From positions 1-18,979 of the forward strand of contig VERC01000010.1 in NCBI GenBank assembly GCA_018882825.1: DNA of 18,979 nucleotides, written 5' to 3'. The notes beneath the pieces were generated by a model that searched no databases, was not told the origin of the DNA, and worked only from the letters and a program-made list of their open reading frames with translations. This document shows, piece by piece, positions 8,401-15,415 of the stretch (positions are counted from its first letter, which is position 1; each line of letters starts with the position of its first letter). The position numbers and the translations under genes were made by a program. Source of the stretch: Acidimicrobiia bacterium. Lineage in GTDB: Bacteria; Actinomycetota; Acidimicrobiia; Acidimicrobiales; Acidimicrobilacustridaceae.

Positions 8401-8961
8401 CAGTCCTGCGCTGTCTCGACCGCGGACCTCGAGTCGGTCGATCGCCGAGAGCGCCTGATGCACCGACAGCGCGACGGCGATGGCCGCCGGGTCGGCGTCG
8501 GGAACACCGGCCAGCAACGCGGCCACTCCCTCGGCGGCCCGGAGTCGATCCCGCCGCAATGCCCACAGTCCGTCGGTGACCTGGATCAGCGCGGCGTTGA
8601 CGTGTTCGAGATCGTCACCGACCAGACCGGCATCGAGCCCTCCGTCGAGTGCATGCTCGAGTTCGGCCACCTGTCGGTCGAGTCCGCTGACCAGATTGGC
8701 GACCGTCGTGCGCAACGCAGGGTCGGCGAGCAGGGCGCGCACACCCGGCACCCCGCGCAGGGCCTCGTCGGCCGCGGCGATCATGATCGCCGACTCGGCC
8801 ACCGGCGGGGCCAGATCGACCGGTGCGGCAGGAACCGCCACCAGTCGCCGATAGGCGTCCTCCAGCAGGCGCGAGGCGGCGTCGAGTCGATCGATCACCT
8901 CGGCCGACGCCGGTACGCGGCGATCGGCGGGACGCCGGACGATGGCGATGATGCCGCACAT
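5491..8961 (-). CDS. glmS: Giant GlmS-like glutamine-fructose-6-phosphate aminotransferase
   Basis: GlmS makes glucosamine-6-phosphate from fructose-6-phosphate and glutamine, the entry step to UDP-GlcNAc. This product has 1156 residues against about 610 for the family. The N-terminal nucleophile Cys2 (MCGIIAI) is followed by an extra, mostly helical stretch of about 155 residues before the normal LEVRGRDSAG (177-186). Glutaminase residues are kept: R276/W277 (GHTRW), H289 (NAHP), N309/G310 and D333 (TTDAKVI). SIS domain 1 shows SQSGTTTDT (592-600) and VASTKAF. SIS domain 2 (about 712-840) keeps K732, E735 and H751, which align with E. coli K485, E488 and H504. About 310 residues follow SIS2, including QAKTVTVG (953-960), which resembles the canonical C-terminal AKSVTVE. 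Location right after glmM and before nnr/alr matches actinobacterial glmS. Activity is inferred; a related but distinct sugar isomerase function is possible. Confidence 0.82.
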   Translation of the reverse strand: MCGIIAIVRRPADRRVPASAEVIDRLDAASRLLEDAYRRLVAVPAAPVDLAPPVAESAIMIAAADEALRGVPGVRALLADPALRTTVANLVSGLDRQVAELEHALDGGLDAGLVGDDLEHVNAALIQVTDGLWALRRDRLRAAEGVAALLAGVPDADPAAIAVALSVHQALSAIDRLEVRGRDSAGLHLLVRGHGLDLGSPAIAAVLAERAADPLFSSMAIRTPEGHLSFVYKAAAEIGELGDNTRAIRQAITDDLLLRQALTSTTVEAVVLGHTRWASVGIISQANAHPLNSDETGGASGPYVTAVLNGDVDNFADLKAAESLRIAHEITTDAKVIPTLTSRAMLDGTGAMEAFRSTVNELEGSVAIAASAADVPDGLLLALRGSGQALYIGLAEDAFIVASEPYGVVEDTATYLRLDGDVPADPTNPASRGQVVMLHGDRAGLVDGIERWAYDGTALPVATDELDEAQITTRDIDRGDAPHFLLKEIGEAPASFRKTLRGKLVEQAGRPAVVLGDDVLSPEVRNGLRDGTIGRIIAIGQGTAAVASRALAEGLAVFAPDSRGTVDSGLATEVSGVHLDDAMGDMLVVAVSQSGTTTDTNRTVDLVRARGAHVIAIVNRRNSDLTDRADGVLYTSDGRDVEMSVASTKAFYSQIAACFLLAAAIADALGETSPERAAVLEDLRRLPEAMERTIALRPDIARAAQMVAPARRYWAIVGNGANRIAAEEVRIKLSELCYKSIACDGTEDKKHIDLSSEPMILVCAAGLQGSTADDVAKEVAIYRAHKAAPVVVASAGEERFSAALDVIAVPSVHPRLAFVLSAMVGHLFGYEAALAIDAQARPLREARAMIDDAVERGGDGEEMLSRLRPDLGACAQRYFDALRSGHYDGHLEASSAVRLATMWRFALGTVPLEAYQIEFGKVGTPSVVLEDLVGALSVCIDELTRPIDAIKHQAKTVTVGISRSDETLMQVPSVRAVLEAGAPRDRLTYSTLRTLAALEPLIAEVLGSTRYAIEGHVDPAGHDGATIVVVDRSGLARDLPSRTTTDPQLRGTKRLVAAEHTVLLARGRSDGRTVLLVPEIKEGEATGITLLHVRLRDDLSLPALRTVLQGYRNRYAALKQSVTETEPVFRDDLLVDVPVVELMTEPVSALAERWRS

Positions 8962-8973
8962 GGGACCGGGAGC

Positions 8974-10319
8974 CTACGCCCCGCCGACCCGTTCGACCTC
9001 GGCGGCCAGACGCATGGCAACGGCTTCGGCCACCGACTCCGACGTCGCCTCGACCATCACCCGCACGAGTGGCTCGGTCCCGCTCGGACGCAGGAGGACC
9101 CGTCCAGCGCCGGCCAGTTCGGCCTCGGCCGCGGAGATCTCGTCGGCCAGCACCTCGGCGATGTCGGATCTCCGGACGGCCACGGGCACGTTGACCAATA
9201 CCTGTGGCAGGCGATCCATGGAGTCGGCGGCCACGAGCGACAGCGGTCGACCCGCGTCCGCCAACAGGGCGAGCAGACGCACACCGGACAGCACACCGTC
9301 ACCGGTCGTGGCCAGATCGGAGAAGACGATGTGCCCCGACTGTTCGCCACCGAGGGATCCGTCGACCCGGTCGAGCGCCTCCAACACGTGGCGGTCACCC
9401 ACCGGTGTCTCGACGACCTCGATGCCGAGTTCGTCCATGCGCAACCGCAGACCGAGGTTGCTCATCACCGTCACCACGAGACGATCACCCCGCAGGAGCC
9501 CGCGCCGCCGTAGATCGGTGGCGAACATCGCCAGCAACTGGTCGCCATCGACCAGTGCGCCGCGCTCGTCGACGGCCAGCAGTCGATCGGCGTCGCCATC
9601 GAAGGCCAGCCCCACATCGGCGCCGGCGGCGATGACGGTACGGCACAGATCGTCCGGATGGGTGCTCCCACAGGCGTCGTTGATGTTGCGACCATCCGGC
9701 GCCGCGTGCAGCACGATCGGATCGAGCCCGAGCGAGCGAAGGACCGTCGGAGCCACCGTCGATGACGCACCGTTGGCGCAATCGATGACCACCCGGAGCG
9801 CCGACACGTCGGCGGGACAGGAGGCGACGACCGCCGCACACCAACCGGACACGGCGCCATCGTCGACCGTCACGTCGACATCGGCGGTCGACACGAGTTC
9901 GAGCGCGCGATCGAGCGCGAGGTCACCGGCGAGGATCGCGTCGAGTTCCGACTCCAGTCTCGACTCGACGGCATCGACCAACTTCCGTCCTCCAGCGGCG
10001 AAGAACTTGATGCCGTTGTCGGTCCATTGGTTGTGCGAGGCCGAGATCACGGCACCCGGCAGGGCACGCTGCGCGCCGACCCAGGCCACCGCCGGCGTGG
10101 GGGCCACACCCAACGAGACGACACCGACCCCGGCGGCTCGCAGTCCGGCGCCGAGGGCGCGCTCGATCCGCGCACCCGATTCCCGTGTGTCGCGCCCGAC
10201 GACGAAACCCGAGGTCGGGCCGAGCACCCTGGCGGCGGCGAGACCGAGGGCGGCGACGAACCGGTCGTCGAACGCCGAGGCGGGACCGCGGACCCCGTCC
10301 GTTCCAAAGCGCAGTGTGC

Positions 10320-10323
<4 letters not shown>
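8974..10323 (-). CDS. glmM: Phosphoglucosamine mutase, probable CTG start
   Basis: GlmM converts glucosamine-6-phosphate to glucosamine-1-phosphate, directly after GlmS in UDP-GlcNAc synthesis. The product (449 residues) has the normal length and four-domain landmarks: FGTDGVRG at 6-13, active phosphoserine loop VISASHN with S96, metal loop [12 protein letters not shown], and phosphate-binding [15 protein letters not shown] near the C-terminus. The residue after SASHN is Q instead of the usual P. No ATG, GTG or TTG lies in frame between the rpsI stop and the FGTDG motif; the nearest in-frame ATG is about 200 bases inside rpsI. I therefore place the start at CTG 10321-10323, which overlaps the rpsI TGA as CTGA and gives [11 protein letters not shown] second in-frame CTG (10312-10314) is possible. 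Function is secure, the exact start is not. Confidence 0.92.
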
Positions 10324-10712
<389 letters not shown>

Positions 10713-10737
10713 GTCGCTACCTCTGCTTCGGGAACGC

Positions 10738-11184
10738 TCAGCGGGCCTTCGCGTGCGCGAAGTCGATGGGCTGCGGCGTCTGGGCGCCATGGGGATGGTT
10801 CGGACCGGCGTAGACCTTGAGCTTCTTGATCATCTGACGACCGAGTCGGTTCTTCGGCAACATGCCGCGGACGGCATTGCGCACGGACTCGGCCGGACGG
10901 GTCGCCAGCATCTCGCCCTTCGAGCGCGTCCGCAGACCACCCGGGTACCCCGAGTGACGGTGGACGAAGAGCTTCGAGCCCTTGTCCGAGGTGAGGACGA
11001 CCTTATCGGCGTTGATCACGATCACGTGGTCGCCGGTGTCCATGTGGGGGGTGAACATCGGCTTGTGCTTGCCACGCAGGATCCGTGCCACCTCGGTGGC
11101 GACGCGACCGAGGACCATGCCCTCGGCATCGACGACGTACCACGAGCGCTGGATCTCACTGGCCTTCGGGGAGTAGGTGCGCAC
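10738..11184 (-). CDS. rplM: Ribosomal protein L13 (uL13)
   Basis: L13 is an early-assembling large-subunit protein. The 148-residue product begins at GTG 11182-11184 ([20 protein letters not shown]) with an AAGGG-like Shine-Dalgarno in the 39-base gap after truA. Family motifs are [42 protein letters not shown] and [15 protein letters not shown], ending [15 protein letters not shown] plus a short tail. Length and motifs are normal. It is paired with rpsI as in nearly all bacteria. Confidence 0.97.
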   Translation of the reverse strand: MRTYSPKASEIQRSWYVVDAEGMVLGRVATEVARILRGKHKPMFTPHMDTGDHVIVINADKVVLTSDKGSKLFVHRHSGYPGGLRTRSKGEMLATRPAESVRNAVRGMLPKNRLGRQMIKKLKVYAGPNHPHGAQTPQPIDFAHAKAR

Positions 11185-11220
11185 GGCGCGACCCTTCTTC
11201 TTCGTTCGGACGGACGGGAG

Positions 11221-11250
11221 AGCCTACGGGGCAGCCCGGAACGGGGGCAA
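11221..11250 (-). promoter_or_regulatory. rplM: Possible promoter for rplM-rpsI
   Basis: On the minus strand TTGCCC (11245-11250) is separated by 18 bases from TAGGCT (11221-11226), which fits a loose sigma-70-type pattern. It would start transcription about 30 bases before the rplM GTG. The -10 overlaps the truA stop codon. Such matches occur by chance, so this is weak. Confidence 0.3.
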
Positions 11251-12066
11251 CTCACGGTCGGTGCCCGCTGCTGCGTAGGTCACGCTCCACAGGCACAGAC
11301 CGTGGGGCGGGGCCAGTCCCCCGGCCGCCGCCCGGTCACGGGCGGCCAGGATCGAGGTCATCTCACCCGGTCGGCGTGATCCCCGACCCATGTCGACCAA
11401 CGTCCCCACGATCGACCGGACCATCTGGTGACAGAAGGCGGTGGCCGAGATCTCGAAGCGCAGCACCCCGTCACCGAGGTCCTGCCACGCCGCCGCGGTG
11501 ACCCTTCGCACCAGGGAGACCTCCTCGACCTCCGGGCCCGTCTTCGGGCGCCGACAGAAGGAGGAGAAGTCGTGGGTGCCGATCAACGGATCACAACCCA
11601 GTCGCAGCCGGGAAAGGTCGACACCCTGCGGGATCCACCATGTGGTGGCGGCCAGGAAGGGATCGGGCACCGGCCGATCGAGCAACGTGTAGCGGTAGGT
11701 GCGCCCGGTGGCCGAGAACCGGGCATCGAAGTCGTCGGGCGCCGGCTCGCACTCGCGCACCACGATCGAGGGGACGCACCGACGGTTCACGGCCCGGGCC
11801 AACCGTGCCGGTGAGGCCCGACCGGAGGCCACCGCCTCGGCATCGACGTCGAAGGAGATGACCTGGCCCCACGCGTGGACGCCGCGATCGGTGCGACCGG
11901 CCATGGAGAGCACCACCGGATGACCGGCGACTCGTTCGAGCACGGGCCGCACGGTGCCGGCCACCGTGGGTACCCCGGCGTTCTCGGCCATCCCGTGGAA
12001 CCGGGAGCCGTCATAGGCCAACGTCATGCGCATCCGGACACGACCCGGAGCGGGGGCGGCCACCAC
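11224..12066 (-). CDS. truA: tRNA pseudouridine synthase TruA
   Basis: TruA forms pseudouridine at tRNA positions 38-40 in the anticodon arm. The product is 280 residues from GTG 12064-12066. An internal ATG (12031-12033, RMTLAYDGSRFHG) would fit the usual compact N-terminus equally well and neither has a clear Shine-Dalgarno. The catalytic aspartate is D60 in AGRTDRGVHAWGQ. Other landmarks are LAYDGSRFHG, FSATGRTYRYTLL, IGTHDFSSFCRR and the C-terminal FCHQMVRSIVGTLVDMG. A position between rplQ and rplM is common in Actinobacteria and Firmicutes. Confidence 0.94.
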   Translation of the reverse strand: MVAAPAPGRVRMRMTLAYDGSRFHGMAENAGVPTVAGTVRPVLERVAGHPVVLSMAGRTDRGVHAWGQVISFDVDAEAVASGRASPARLARAVNRRCVPSIVVRECEPAPDDFDARFSATGRTYRYTLLDRPVPDPFLAATTWWIPQGVDLSRLRLGCDPLIGTHDFSSFCRRPKTGPEVEEVSLVRRVTAAAWQDLGDGVLRFEISATAFCHQMVRSIVGTLVDMGRGSRRPGEMTSILAARDRAAAGGLAPPHGLCLWSVTYAAAGTDRELPPFRAAP

Positions 12067-12080
12067 GGCCAGTGTCCGGG

Positions 12081-12434
12081 TCAGACGAGCTCGATGCGCG
12101 CCATCGGGGCGTTGTCGCCCTGGCGCGGGCCCAGCTTGAGGATCCGGGTGTAGCCACCGGCCCGGGTGGAGTAGCGCGGCGCGATGTCGGAGAAGAGCTT
12201 GGAGGCCATCTCCTTGTCACCGAGGTACGACACGACCTGCCGGTGACGGTGCACGCCACCCTTCTTGGCCTTGGTGATCAGCTTCTCGGCCACCGGACGC
12301 AGCGCCTTGGCCTTGGCCTCGGTGGTCACGATGCCCTCGGCGGCGAACAGCGAGGCCGCCAGGTTGGCCATCATCAACTTCTGATGGGCGGCGTCACCGC
12401 CGAAGCGACGGGACTTGCGCGGGGTTGCAGGCAT
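12081..12434 (-). CDS. rplQ: Ribosomal protein L17 (bL17)
   Basis: L17 is a large-subunit protein near the exit tunnel. The 117-residue product has the standard short bacterial form, without the C-terminal extension seen in many Actinobacteria. Motifs are an [20 protein letters not shown] block, then [22 protein letters not shown] and, at the C-terminus, [20 protein letters not shown]. It begins 6 bases after the rpoA stop and is the last gene of the alpha operon. Confidence 0.97.
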   Translation of the reverse strand: MPATPRKSRRFGGDAAHQKLMMANLAASLFAAEGIVTTEAKAKALRPVAEKLITKAKKGGVHRHRQVVSYLGDKEMASKLFSDIAPRYSTRAGGYTRILKLGPRQGDNAPMARIELV

Positions 12435-12440
12435 CGGTGA

Positions 12441-13379
12441 TCAGTCCTGGTTCCGGAGCGACAGACCGCGCTCGTCCAACTTGGCGATGACCTCGTCGAG
12501 CGACTTCGAACCGAAGTTCGTGACCGCCAGAAGGTCGTCGGCCGACTTCTGCAGCAACTCGCCGACAGTGTTGACCTGGGCCCGCTTGAGGCAGTTGCGC
12601 GGACGCTCCGACAGATCGAGGTCCTCGATGGGGAGATCGAGATCGGGCGAGCCCGACGTCGTCGAGGTCACCTCGCCGAGTTCGAGGCCCTGGGGTTCCT
12701 CGCTCATCTCGGCCACCAGCGTGACCAGCGACTGCAGGGTGGCCCCGGCCGACGCCAGGGCTTCCCGAGCGGTGATCGAGCCATCGGTCTCGATGTCGAG
12801 CACCAGACGATCGAACTCGGTCGACTGCTCGACACGGGTGGGCTCCACCGAGAAGGTGACCCGTCGCACCGGCGAGAAGATCGAGTCGACCGGGATGATC
12901 CCGATGGTGTTCGACGTCTTGTTGCGCTCGGCCGAGACGTAACCCCGACCGCGCTCGACGGTGATGTCGAGGGCGAGACGACCCGATTCGTTGATCGTGG
13001 CGATGTGGAGGCCCGGATTCAGCACCTCGACGTCGGCGGTCAGCACGATGTCGCCGGCGGTGACCTCGGCCGGACCTCGGGCATCGATGCGCAGCGACAC
13101 CGGATCGTCGGTGTGGACGCGCAGGACGAGGTCCTTGAGGTTCAGGATGATGTCGGTGACGTCCTCGGTGACACCCTTGATGGTGTCGAACTCGTGGAGC
13201 GCCTCGTCGAACCGGACCTGGGTGACGGCGGCACCCGGGATCGACGAGAGGAGCGTGCGGCGGAGAGAGTTGCCGAGCGTGTGTCCGAATCCGGGCTCGA
13301 GCGGACCGACCGCGAACAGTTGCCGATCGCCCTCGGCCTCGCCCAGCGCTTCCACCTTCGGTCGCTGCATGACCAGCAT
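12441..13379 (-). CDS. rpoA: RNA polymerase alpha subunit
   Basis: Alpha forms the dimer that nucleates RNA polymerase assembly and contacts activators and UP elements. The 312-residue product has the N-terminal assembly domain (about 1-225; PGFGHTLGNSLRRTLLSSIPG, FDTIKGVTEDVTDIILNLK). A flexible acidic linker leads to the C-terminal DNA-binding domain (about 248-312; RPRNCLKRAQVNTVGELLQ, NFGSKSLDEVIAKL). The ATG at 13377-13379 has GAGG about 9 bases upstream; a second ATG three codons later is also possible. A 64-base gap separates it from rpsD, in line with alpha-operon organisation. Confidence 0.97.
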   Translation of the reverse strand: MLVMQRPKVEALGEAEGDRQLFAVGPLEPGFGHTLGNSLRRTLLSSIPGAAVTQVRFDEALHEFDTIKGVTEDVTDIILNLKDLVLRVHTDDPVSLRIDARGPAEVTAGDIVLTADVEVLNPGLHIATINESGRLALDITVERGRGYVSAERNKTSNTIGIIPVDSIFSPVRRVTFSVEPTRVEQSTEFDRLVLDIETDGSITAREALASAGATLQSLVTLVAEMSEEPQGLELGEVTSTTSGSPDLDLPIEDLDLSERPRNCLKRAQVNTVGELLQKSADDLLAVTNFGSKSLDEVIAKLDERGLSLRNQD

Positions 13380-13419
13380 GACTACCTACCTCGTTGTCTT
13401 CGTTCGTGGGATCTGCACA

Positions 13420-13437
13420 CGGGCGTGGTTCCGCCCG
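13420..13437 (-). other. Small inverted repeat in the rpsD-rpoA gap
   Basis: The bases cgggcg and cgcccg form a 6-bp stem around a 6-base loop between rpsD and rpoA. No T-run follows on the minus strand, so I do not call a terminator. It may be a processing or translation-control structure, or chance in GC-rich DNA. Confidence 0.35.
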
Positions 13438-13443
13438 AGGCAC

Positions 13444-14061
13444 TTACTTCGAGTAGAGCTCGACGATGAGCTGTTCGCGCACCGGCACGTCGATCTGGTC
13501 GCGCAGCGGCGGATTGAGGACGGTGGCGCTGAACCCTCCGTCACCCGACTCGAGCCACGCCGGGGGCGTGCGATCGAGGACCTCGCGGTTCCACTGGATG
13601 ACGACCAACGCTCGGGCCTTGTCGCGCAGGGAGATCACGTCACCCTTCCGCACGCGGTAGCTGGGGATGTCCACCCGCTTGCCGTTCACGTTGATGTGGC
13701 CGTGGCCCACGAACTGACGGGCCTGCGGTCGGGTGGCGGCCCATCCGGCCCGGTACACCACGTTGTCGAGACGCATCTCCAGGAACCGGAGCATGTTCTC
13801 GCCGGTCACGCCCTGTCGGCGGTTCGCTTCCTCGTAGAGGTTGCGGAACTGCTTCTCCGACAGTCCGTAGGTGAAGCGCGCCTTCTGCTTCTCCTGCAGC
13901 TGCATCAGGTACTCGCTGGGATTGCCCCGGCGACGGGTGCGCCCGTGCTCACCCGGGGGGTAGGGGCGCTTCTCGAGGGCGACCGTCTCGCCCTTGGTGC
14001 CGAAGATGTTGGTTCCCAGTCGACGCGACACGCGCGCCTTGGGGCCGGTGTAACGAGCCAT
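13444..14061 (-). CDS. rpsD: Ribosomal protein S4 (uS4), cysteine-free form
   Basis: S4 is a primary 16S rRNA binder that organises the 5' domain. The 205-residue product has the N-terminal MARYTGPKARVSRRLGTNI, the central KQFRNLYEEANRR, and an S4 RNA-binding fold with MLRFLEMRLDNVVYRAGWA and FVGHGHINVNGKRVDIPSYR. The N-terminal zinc-binding cysteines of C+ S4 proteins are absent, so this is the zinc-independent C- form. It lies one base after rpsK in the standard rpsM-rpsK-rpsD-rpoA-rplQ order. Confidence 0.97.
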   Translation of the reverse strand: MARYTGPKARVSRRLGTNIFGTKGETVALEKRPYPPGEHGRTRRRGNPSEYLMQLQEKQKARFTYGLSEKQFRNLYEEANRRQGVTGENMLRFLEMRLDNVVYRAGWAATRPQARQFVGHGHINVNGKRVDIPSYRVRKGDVISLRDKARALVVIQWNREVLDRTPPAWLESGDGGFSATVLNPPLRDQIDVPVREQLIVELYSK

Positions 14062-14062
14062 G

Positions 14063-14461
14063 TCAGACCCTCCGACGCTTGGGCGGGCGGCAACCGTTGT
14101 GCGGCACCGGGGTGACGTCCTTGATGCCGGTCACCTCGATGCCGGCGTTCTGGATGGAGCGGATCGCCGTCTCGCGGCCCGACCCGGGACCCTTCACCAG
14201 CACGTCGACCTTGCGGACGCCGTGCTCCATGGCCCGCTTGGCGCACTGCTCAGCGGCCATCTGGGCGGCGAACGGCGTGCTCTTGCGGGACCCCTTGAAG
14301 CCGACGTTGCCGGCCGAGGCCCACGACAGCACGTTGCCGTCCTGATCGGTGATGGAGACGATCGTGTTGTTGAACGAGCTCTTGATGTGCGCCACCCCGT
14401 GGGTGACGAACTTGCGTTCCTTCTTGCGGGGCCGACGGCCACCGCTCGCAGGCTTGGCCAT
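14063..14461 (-). CDS. rpsK: Ribosomal protein S11 (uS11)
   Basis: S11 sits on the platform of the small subunit. The 132-residue product shows the expected basic N-terminus (RRPRKKERK), then [38 protein letters not shown] and [16 protein letters not shown]. The C-terminus ends [18 protein letters not shown]. Its ATG shares one base with the rpsM stop (14461), and it lies one base before rpsD. Confidence 0.98.
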   Translation of the reverse strand: MAKPASGGRRPRKKERKFVTHGVAHIKSSFNNTIVSITDQDGNVLSWASAGNVGFKGSRKSTPFAAQMAAEQCAKRAMEHGVRKVDVLVKGPGSGRETAIRSIQNAGIEVTGIKDVTPVPHNGCRPPKRRRV

Positions 14462-14838
14462 CAGCGGGTCGCCTTCTTCTTACCGGCAACGGTCTTCTTC
14501 GGACCCTTGCGCGTACGGGCATTGGTGTGGGTGCGCTGACCGCGCACGGGGAGCCCGCGTCGATGGCGCAGACCCTGGTAGCAGCCGATCTCCATCTTGC
14601 GACGGATGTCCTGATCGACGTCGCGGCGCAGATCACCCTCGACCTTGAGGCTGCTGTCGATGTAGGCACGGATGCGATTGACCTCTTCGTCGGTGAGGTC
14701 GCGGACCCGCGTGTTGCGGTCGATGCCGGTCGCCTCGCAGATGTTCTGCGAGGTGGTCCGACCGATTCCGTAGATGTAGGTGAGCGAGATCTCGAGCCGC
14801 TTCTCGCGGGGGATGTCGACGCCGGAGATACGAGCCAT
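14461..14838 (-). CDS. rpsM: Ribosomal protein S13 (uS13)
   Basis: S13 sits in the head of the small subunit and contacts P-site tRNA and L5. The 125-residue product carries [34 protein letters not shown], the helix-hairpin-helix region and the C-terminal [20 protein letters not shown]. It ends in a lysine-rich tail. It starts 3 bases after rpmJ and overlaps rpsK by one base. Length and motifs are normal. Confidence 0.98.
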   Translation of the reverse strand: MARISGVDIPREKRLEISLTYIYGIGRTTSQNICEATGIDRNTRVRDLTDEEVNRIRAYIDSSLKVEGDLRRDVDQDIRRKMEIGCYQGLRHRRGLPVRGQRTHTNARTRKGPKKTVAGKKKATR

Positions 14839-14841
14839 CGA

Positions 14842-14955
14842 TCAGCCCTGCCGCTGCTTGTGACGCGGGTTGTCGCAGATGACCTGCACACGCCCGTGGC
14901 GGCGGATCACCTTGCACTTCTCACAGATCTTCTTGACGCTGGGACGCACCTTCAC
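14842..14955 (-). CDS. rpmJ: Ribosomal protein L36 (bL36), zinc form
   Basis: L36 is the smallest large-subunit protein. The 37-residue product starts at GTG 14953-14955 ([20 protein letters not shown]), preceded by a purine-rich GGAAGGAA Shine-Dalgarno. The zinc ligands C11, C14, C27 and H32 are all present, so this is the C+ form. The frame stays open about 27 codons upstream without any family similarity. It follows infA after a 117-base spacer, the longest gap inside this ribosomal block. Confidence 0.96.
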   Translation of the reverse strand: MKVRPSVKKICEKCKVIRRHGRVQVICDNPRHKQRQG

Positions 14956-14991
14956 GTCGTTTCCTTCCTCTCGCCCGGCGGACCGGGTACA

Positions 14992-15009
14992 CCGGAGCGG
15001 ATCCTCCGG
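14992..15009 (-). other. Inverted repeat in the infA-rpmJ spacer
   Basis: Plus-strand ccggag (14992-14997) pairs with ctccgg (15004-15009) around a 6-base loop. A weaker 5-bp stem lies beside it (cccgg 14974-14978 with ccggg 14983-14987). Neither is followed by a T-run on the minus strand. Confidence 0.45.
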
Positions 15010-15012
15010 CGG

Positions 15013-15030
15013 GTCCGACGCTCGTCGGAC
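15013..15030 (-). other. Strong 7-bp hairpin in the infA-rpmJ spacer
   Basis: A perfect stem gtccgac / gtcggac around a 4-base loop (gctc on plus, GAGC on minus). It lies between the direct repeats after infA and the rpmJ ribosome-binding site. There is no T-tract after it, so it is not a classical intrinsic terminator. It may be a processing site, attenuator or mRNA stabiliser. Confidence 0.55.
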
Positions 15031-15035
15031 TCTCA

Positions 15036-15071
15036 CTTGTTCGGTACTGCAGGCTTGTTCGGTACTGCGGG
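15036..15071 (-). repeat. Two adjacent 18-bp direct repeats just after infA
   Basis: cttgttcggtactgcagg (15036-15053) and cttgttcggtactgcggg (15054-15071) match at 17 of 18 bases and sit head to tail, ending one base before the infA stop codon. They are non-coding on either reading of the operon. Confidence 0.9.
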
Positions 15072-15072
15072 A

Positions 15073-15297
15073 CTACTTGTAGCGGTAGGTGATGCGGCCG
15101 CGGGTCAGGTCGTAGGGCGTGAGCTCGACCTGGACACGGTCACCGGGGAGGATGCGGATGTAGTGCATGCGCATCTTCCCGGAGATGTGGGCCAGCACCT
15201 TGTGCCCGTTCTCGAGTTCGACCCGGAACATGGCATTCGGCAGCGGCTCGATGACCGTCCCCTCGAGGACGATCGCGTCTTCCTTGGGCTTGGGCAG
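15073..15297 (-). CDS. infA: Translation initiation factor IF-1, probable CTG start
   Basis: IF-1 binds the A site of the small subunit during initiation. The 74-residue product is a single OB fold of normal length: [50 protein letters not shown] and [14 protein letters not shown]. The only start that gives the family N-terminus is CTG (15295-15297). A perfect AAGGAG Shine-Dalgarno (15306-15311) lies 8 bases upstream. The next in-frame candidate is a GTG 10 codons earlier, which would put the Shine-Dalgarno inside the gene and add residues without family similarity. The gene is the head of the infA-rpmJ-rpsM block and has a promoter-like sequence upstream. Confidence 0.95.
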   Translation of the reverse strand: MPKPKEDAIVLEGTVIEPLPNAMFRVELENGHKVLAHISGKMRMHYIRILPGDRVQVELTPYDLTRGRITYRYK

Positions 15298-15305
15298 GGC
15301 GAGTG

Positions 15306-15311
15306 CTCCTT
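15306..15311 (-). promoter_or_regulatory. infA: Shine-Dalgarno of infA that decides the CTG start
   Basis: AAGGAG on the minus strand, 8 bases before the CTG at 15295-15297. The strength and spacing are ideal, and this is the main sequence evidence that translation starts at CTG. Confidence 0.8.
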
Positions 15312-15329
15312 CGGGACACGGACCCGTCA

Positions 15330-15356
15330 CACACCCGGCGGAACGGGCCGGGTGTG
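15330..15356 (-). other. 10-bp hairpin in the infA leader
   Basis: cacacccggc (15330-15339) and gccgggtgtg (15347-15356) form a perfect 10-bp stem with a 7-base loop. It lies between the predicted promoter and the infA Shine-Dalgarno. No T-run follows in the direction of transcription, so a leader structure is likelier than a terminator for the upstream gene. Confidence 0.6.
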
Positions 15357-15368
15357 GGCGGACGGAGA

Positions 15369-15397
15369 ATCGTACCGGGCCGCCCCGATCCCGCCAA
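15369..15397 (-). promoter_or_regulatory. infA: Probable sigma-70-type promoter for the infA-rpmJ-rpsM operon
   Basis: On the minus strand TTGGCG (15392-15397) is separated by exactly 17 bases from TACGAT (15369-15374), a typical actinobacterial -10 of the TAnnnT type. It lies just after the stop of the large upstream gene and gives a leader of about 65 bases containing the hairpin at 15330-15356. Position and spacing support it; no experimental start site is known. Confidence 0.6.
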
Positions 15398-15415
15398 ATG
15401 CGGACCGGGCGCCCC

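Noticed and set aside
8962..8973. A glmS ribozyme or riboswitch before the glmS-like gene
   Set aside because: Only 12 bases separate glmM and glmS, far too short for the known ribozyme.
8095..9513. Long plus-strand open frame opposite the 5' part of the glmS-like gene and the 3' part of glmM
   Set aside because: Its translation has no recognisable domain and is rich in R, G, H and D as expected for the antisense of high-GC coding DNA; the minus strand encodes conserved enzymes throughout.
15013..15356. Intrinsic terminators at the hairpins around infA
   Set aside because: None of the stems is followed by a T-run on the transcribed strand, so they are listed as structures only.
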